Below, in pieces: positions 39,168 through 39,248 of a stretch of 39,248 bases of DNA (positions are counted from its first letter, which is position 1; each line of letters starts with the position of its first letter). The position numbers and the translations under genes were made by a program. Below the pieces are notes generated by a model. The model ran no database searches. It was not told the origin of the DNA and worked only from the letters and a program-made list of their open reading frames with translations. The stretch spans positions 1 to 39,248 of the forward strand of contig NZ_PQHW01000066.1 of the NCBI RefSeq assembly GCF_003385215.1. The letters are read 5' to 3'. This DNA comes from Amycolatopsis thermalba. Its GTDB lineage: Bacteria > Actinomycetota > Actinomycetes > Mycobacteriales > Pseudonocardiaceae.

Positions 39168-39248
39168 CAAGCCGCCTCCCCCGTGACCGCATCGAGCCGG
39201 ACCGGCAGCGACCGCAGTGCTCGCTGAGCCGCCCGCCGGGCGGTGCGC
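39167..39248 (-). CDS. C-terminus of a further element gene (5' part outside window)
   Basis: The frame is open from the window edge and ends TGA at 39167-39169, overlapping the next ATG. Residues: RTARRAAQRALRSLPVRLDA then VTGEAA. Too short to name. Supported by the coupling and by the unbroken gene chain. Confidence 0.55.
   Translation of the reverse strand, partial: RTARRAAQRALRSLPVRLDAVTGEAA

Larger units (their letters stand above)
23431..39248 (-). mobile_element. AICE-like integrative conjugative element (right end outside window)
   Basis: It has every AICE module. Integration: int, xis at tRNA-Phe. Replication: Prim-Pol and helicase. Transfer: FtsK/TraB translocase with DUF2637-like and small membrane proteins. 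Accessory genes: methyltransferase, Nudix, SsgA-like. All genes point toward the tRNA. There is no relaxase or type IV secretion gene, matching TraB-type double-stranded DNA transfer. Confidence 0.88.

Overview
High-GC (about 70%) actinobacterial chromosome. The GlnX-GlnH-PknG operon, DUF3040, DUF6153, an SCO6745-type protein, WhiB and SsgA families and a tRNA-Phe integrative element of the AICE type all point to Actinomycetia. A member of Pseudonocardiaceae such as Amycolatopsis is my guess, but the window has no species marker.

Region 1 (1-23.5 kb) is mostly core chromosome. It holds a DUF6153/DUF305 pair, a DUF3040 protein, an MFS exporter and a ZIP metal transporter. From about 4.0 to 6.7 kb there is a worn patch: two paralogous MerR-like HTH proteins, a small zinc-ribbon protein, a broken TetR gene, a GntR/UTRA repressor and the last ~58 codons of a tyrosine recombinase. 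This patch abuts the 3' end of tRNA-Lys and looks like the remains of an old integrated element. Next come a PII protein, two small membrane proteins, a hotdog thioesterase, a ThDP-fold enzyme with altered catalytic motifs, a cold-shock protein, glnX-glnH-pknG, a PaaI-type thioesterase, an MHS-family symporter, a tandemly duplicated non-coding stretch, an L,D-transpeptidase lipoprotein, a second cold-shock protein, small hypothetical genes, an SCO6745-type protein and a tRNA-Glu/Asp/Phe cluster.

Region 2 (23.4 kb to the window end) is an AICE-like element entered through the 3' end of tRNA-Phe and running off the right edge. Every gene is on the minus strand. From the tRNA outward: tyrosine integrase, excisionase, an array of GCGGGGTTT repeats with a 19-bp hairpin, a P-loop helicase-like protein, a WhiB-HTH fusion, a C5 DNA methyltransferase, a primase-polymerase, a lipoprotein HNH nuclease and a stand-alone M41-like protein. 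A regulatory gap with GTGAA repeats follows. The transfer block comes next: an FtsK/TraB-type translocase, a DUF2637-like membrane protein and a long chain of tiny, often overlapping genes that includes an SsgA-like protein, a Nudix hydrolase and zinc-ribbon miniproteins.

In the inferred model, Int/Xis excise the element, Prim-Pol and the helicase copy it, the methyltransferase modifies it, TraB moves it as double-stranded DNA, and SsgA-like, DUF2637 and small membrane proteins help it spread through hyphae. A Nudix protein may give entry exclusion, as Pif does for pSAM2. The right attachment site and main repressor are not in the window.
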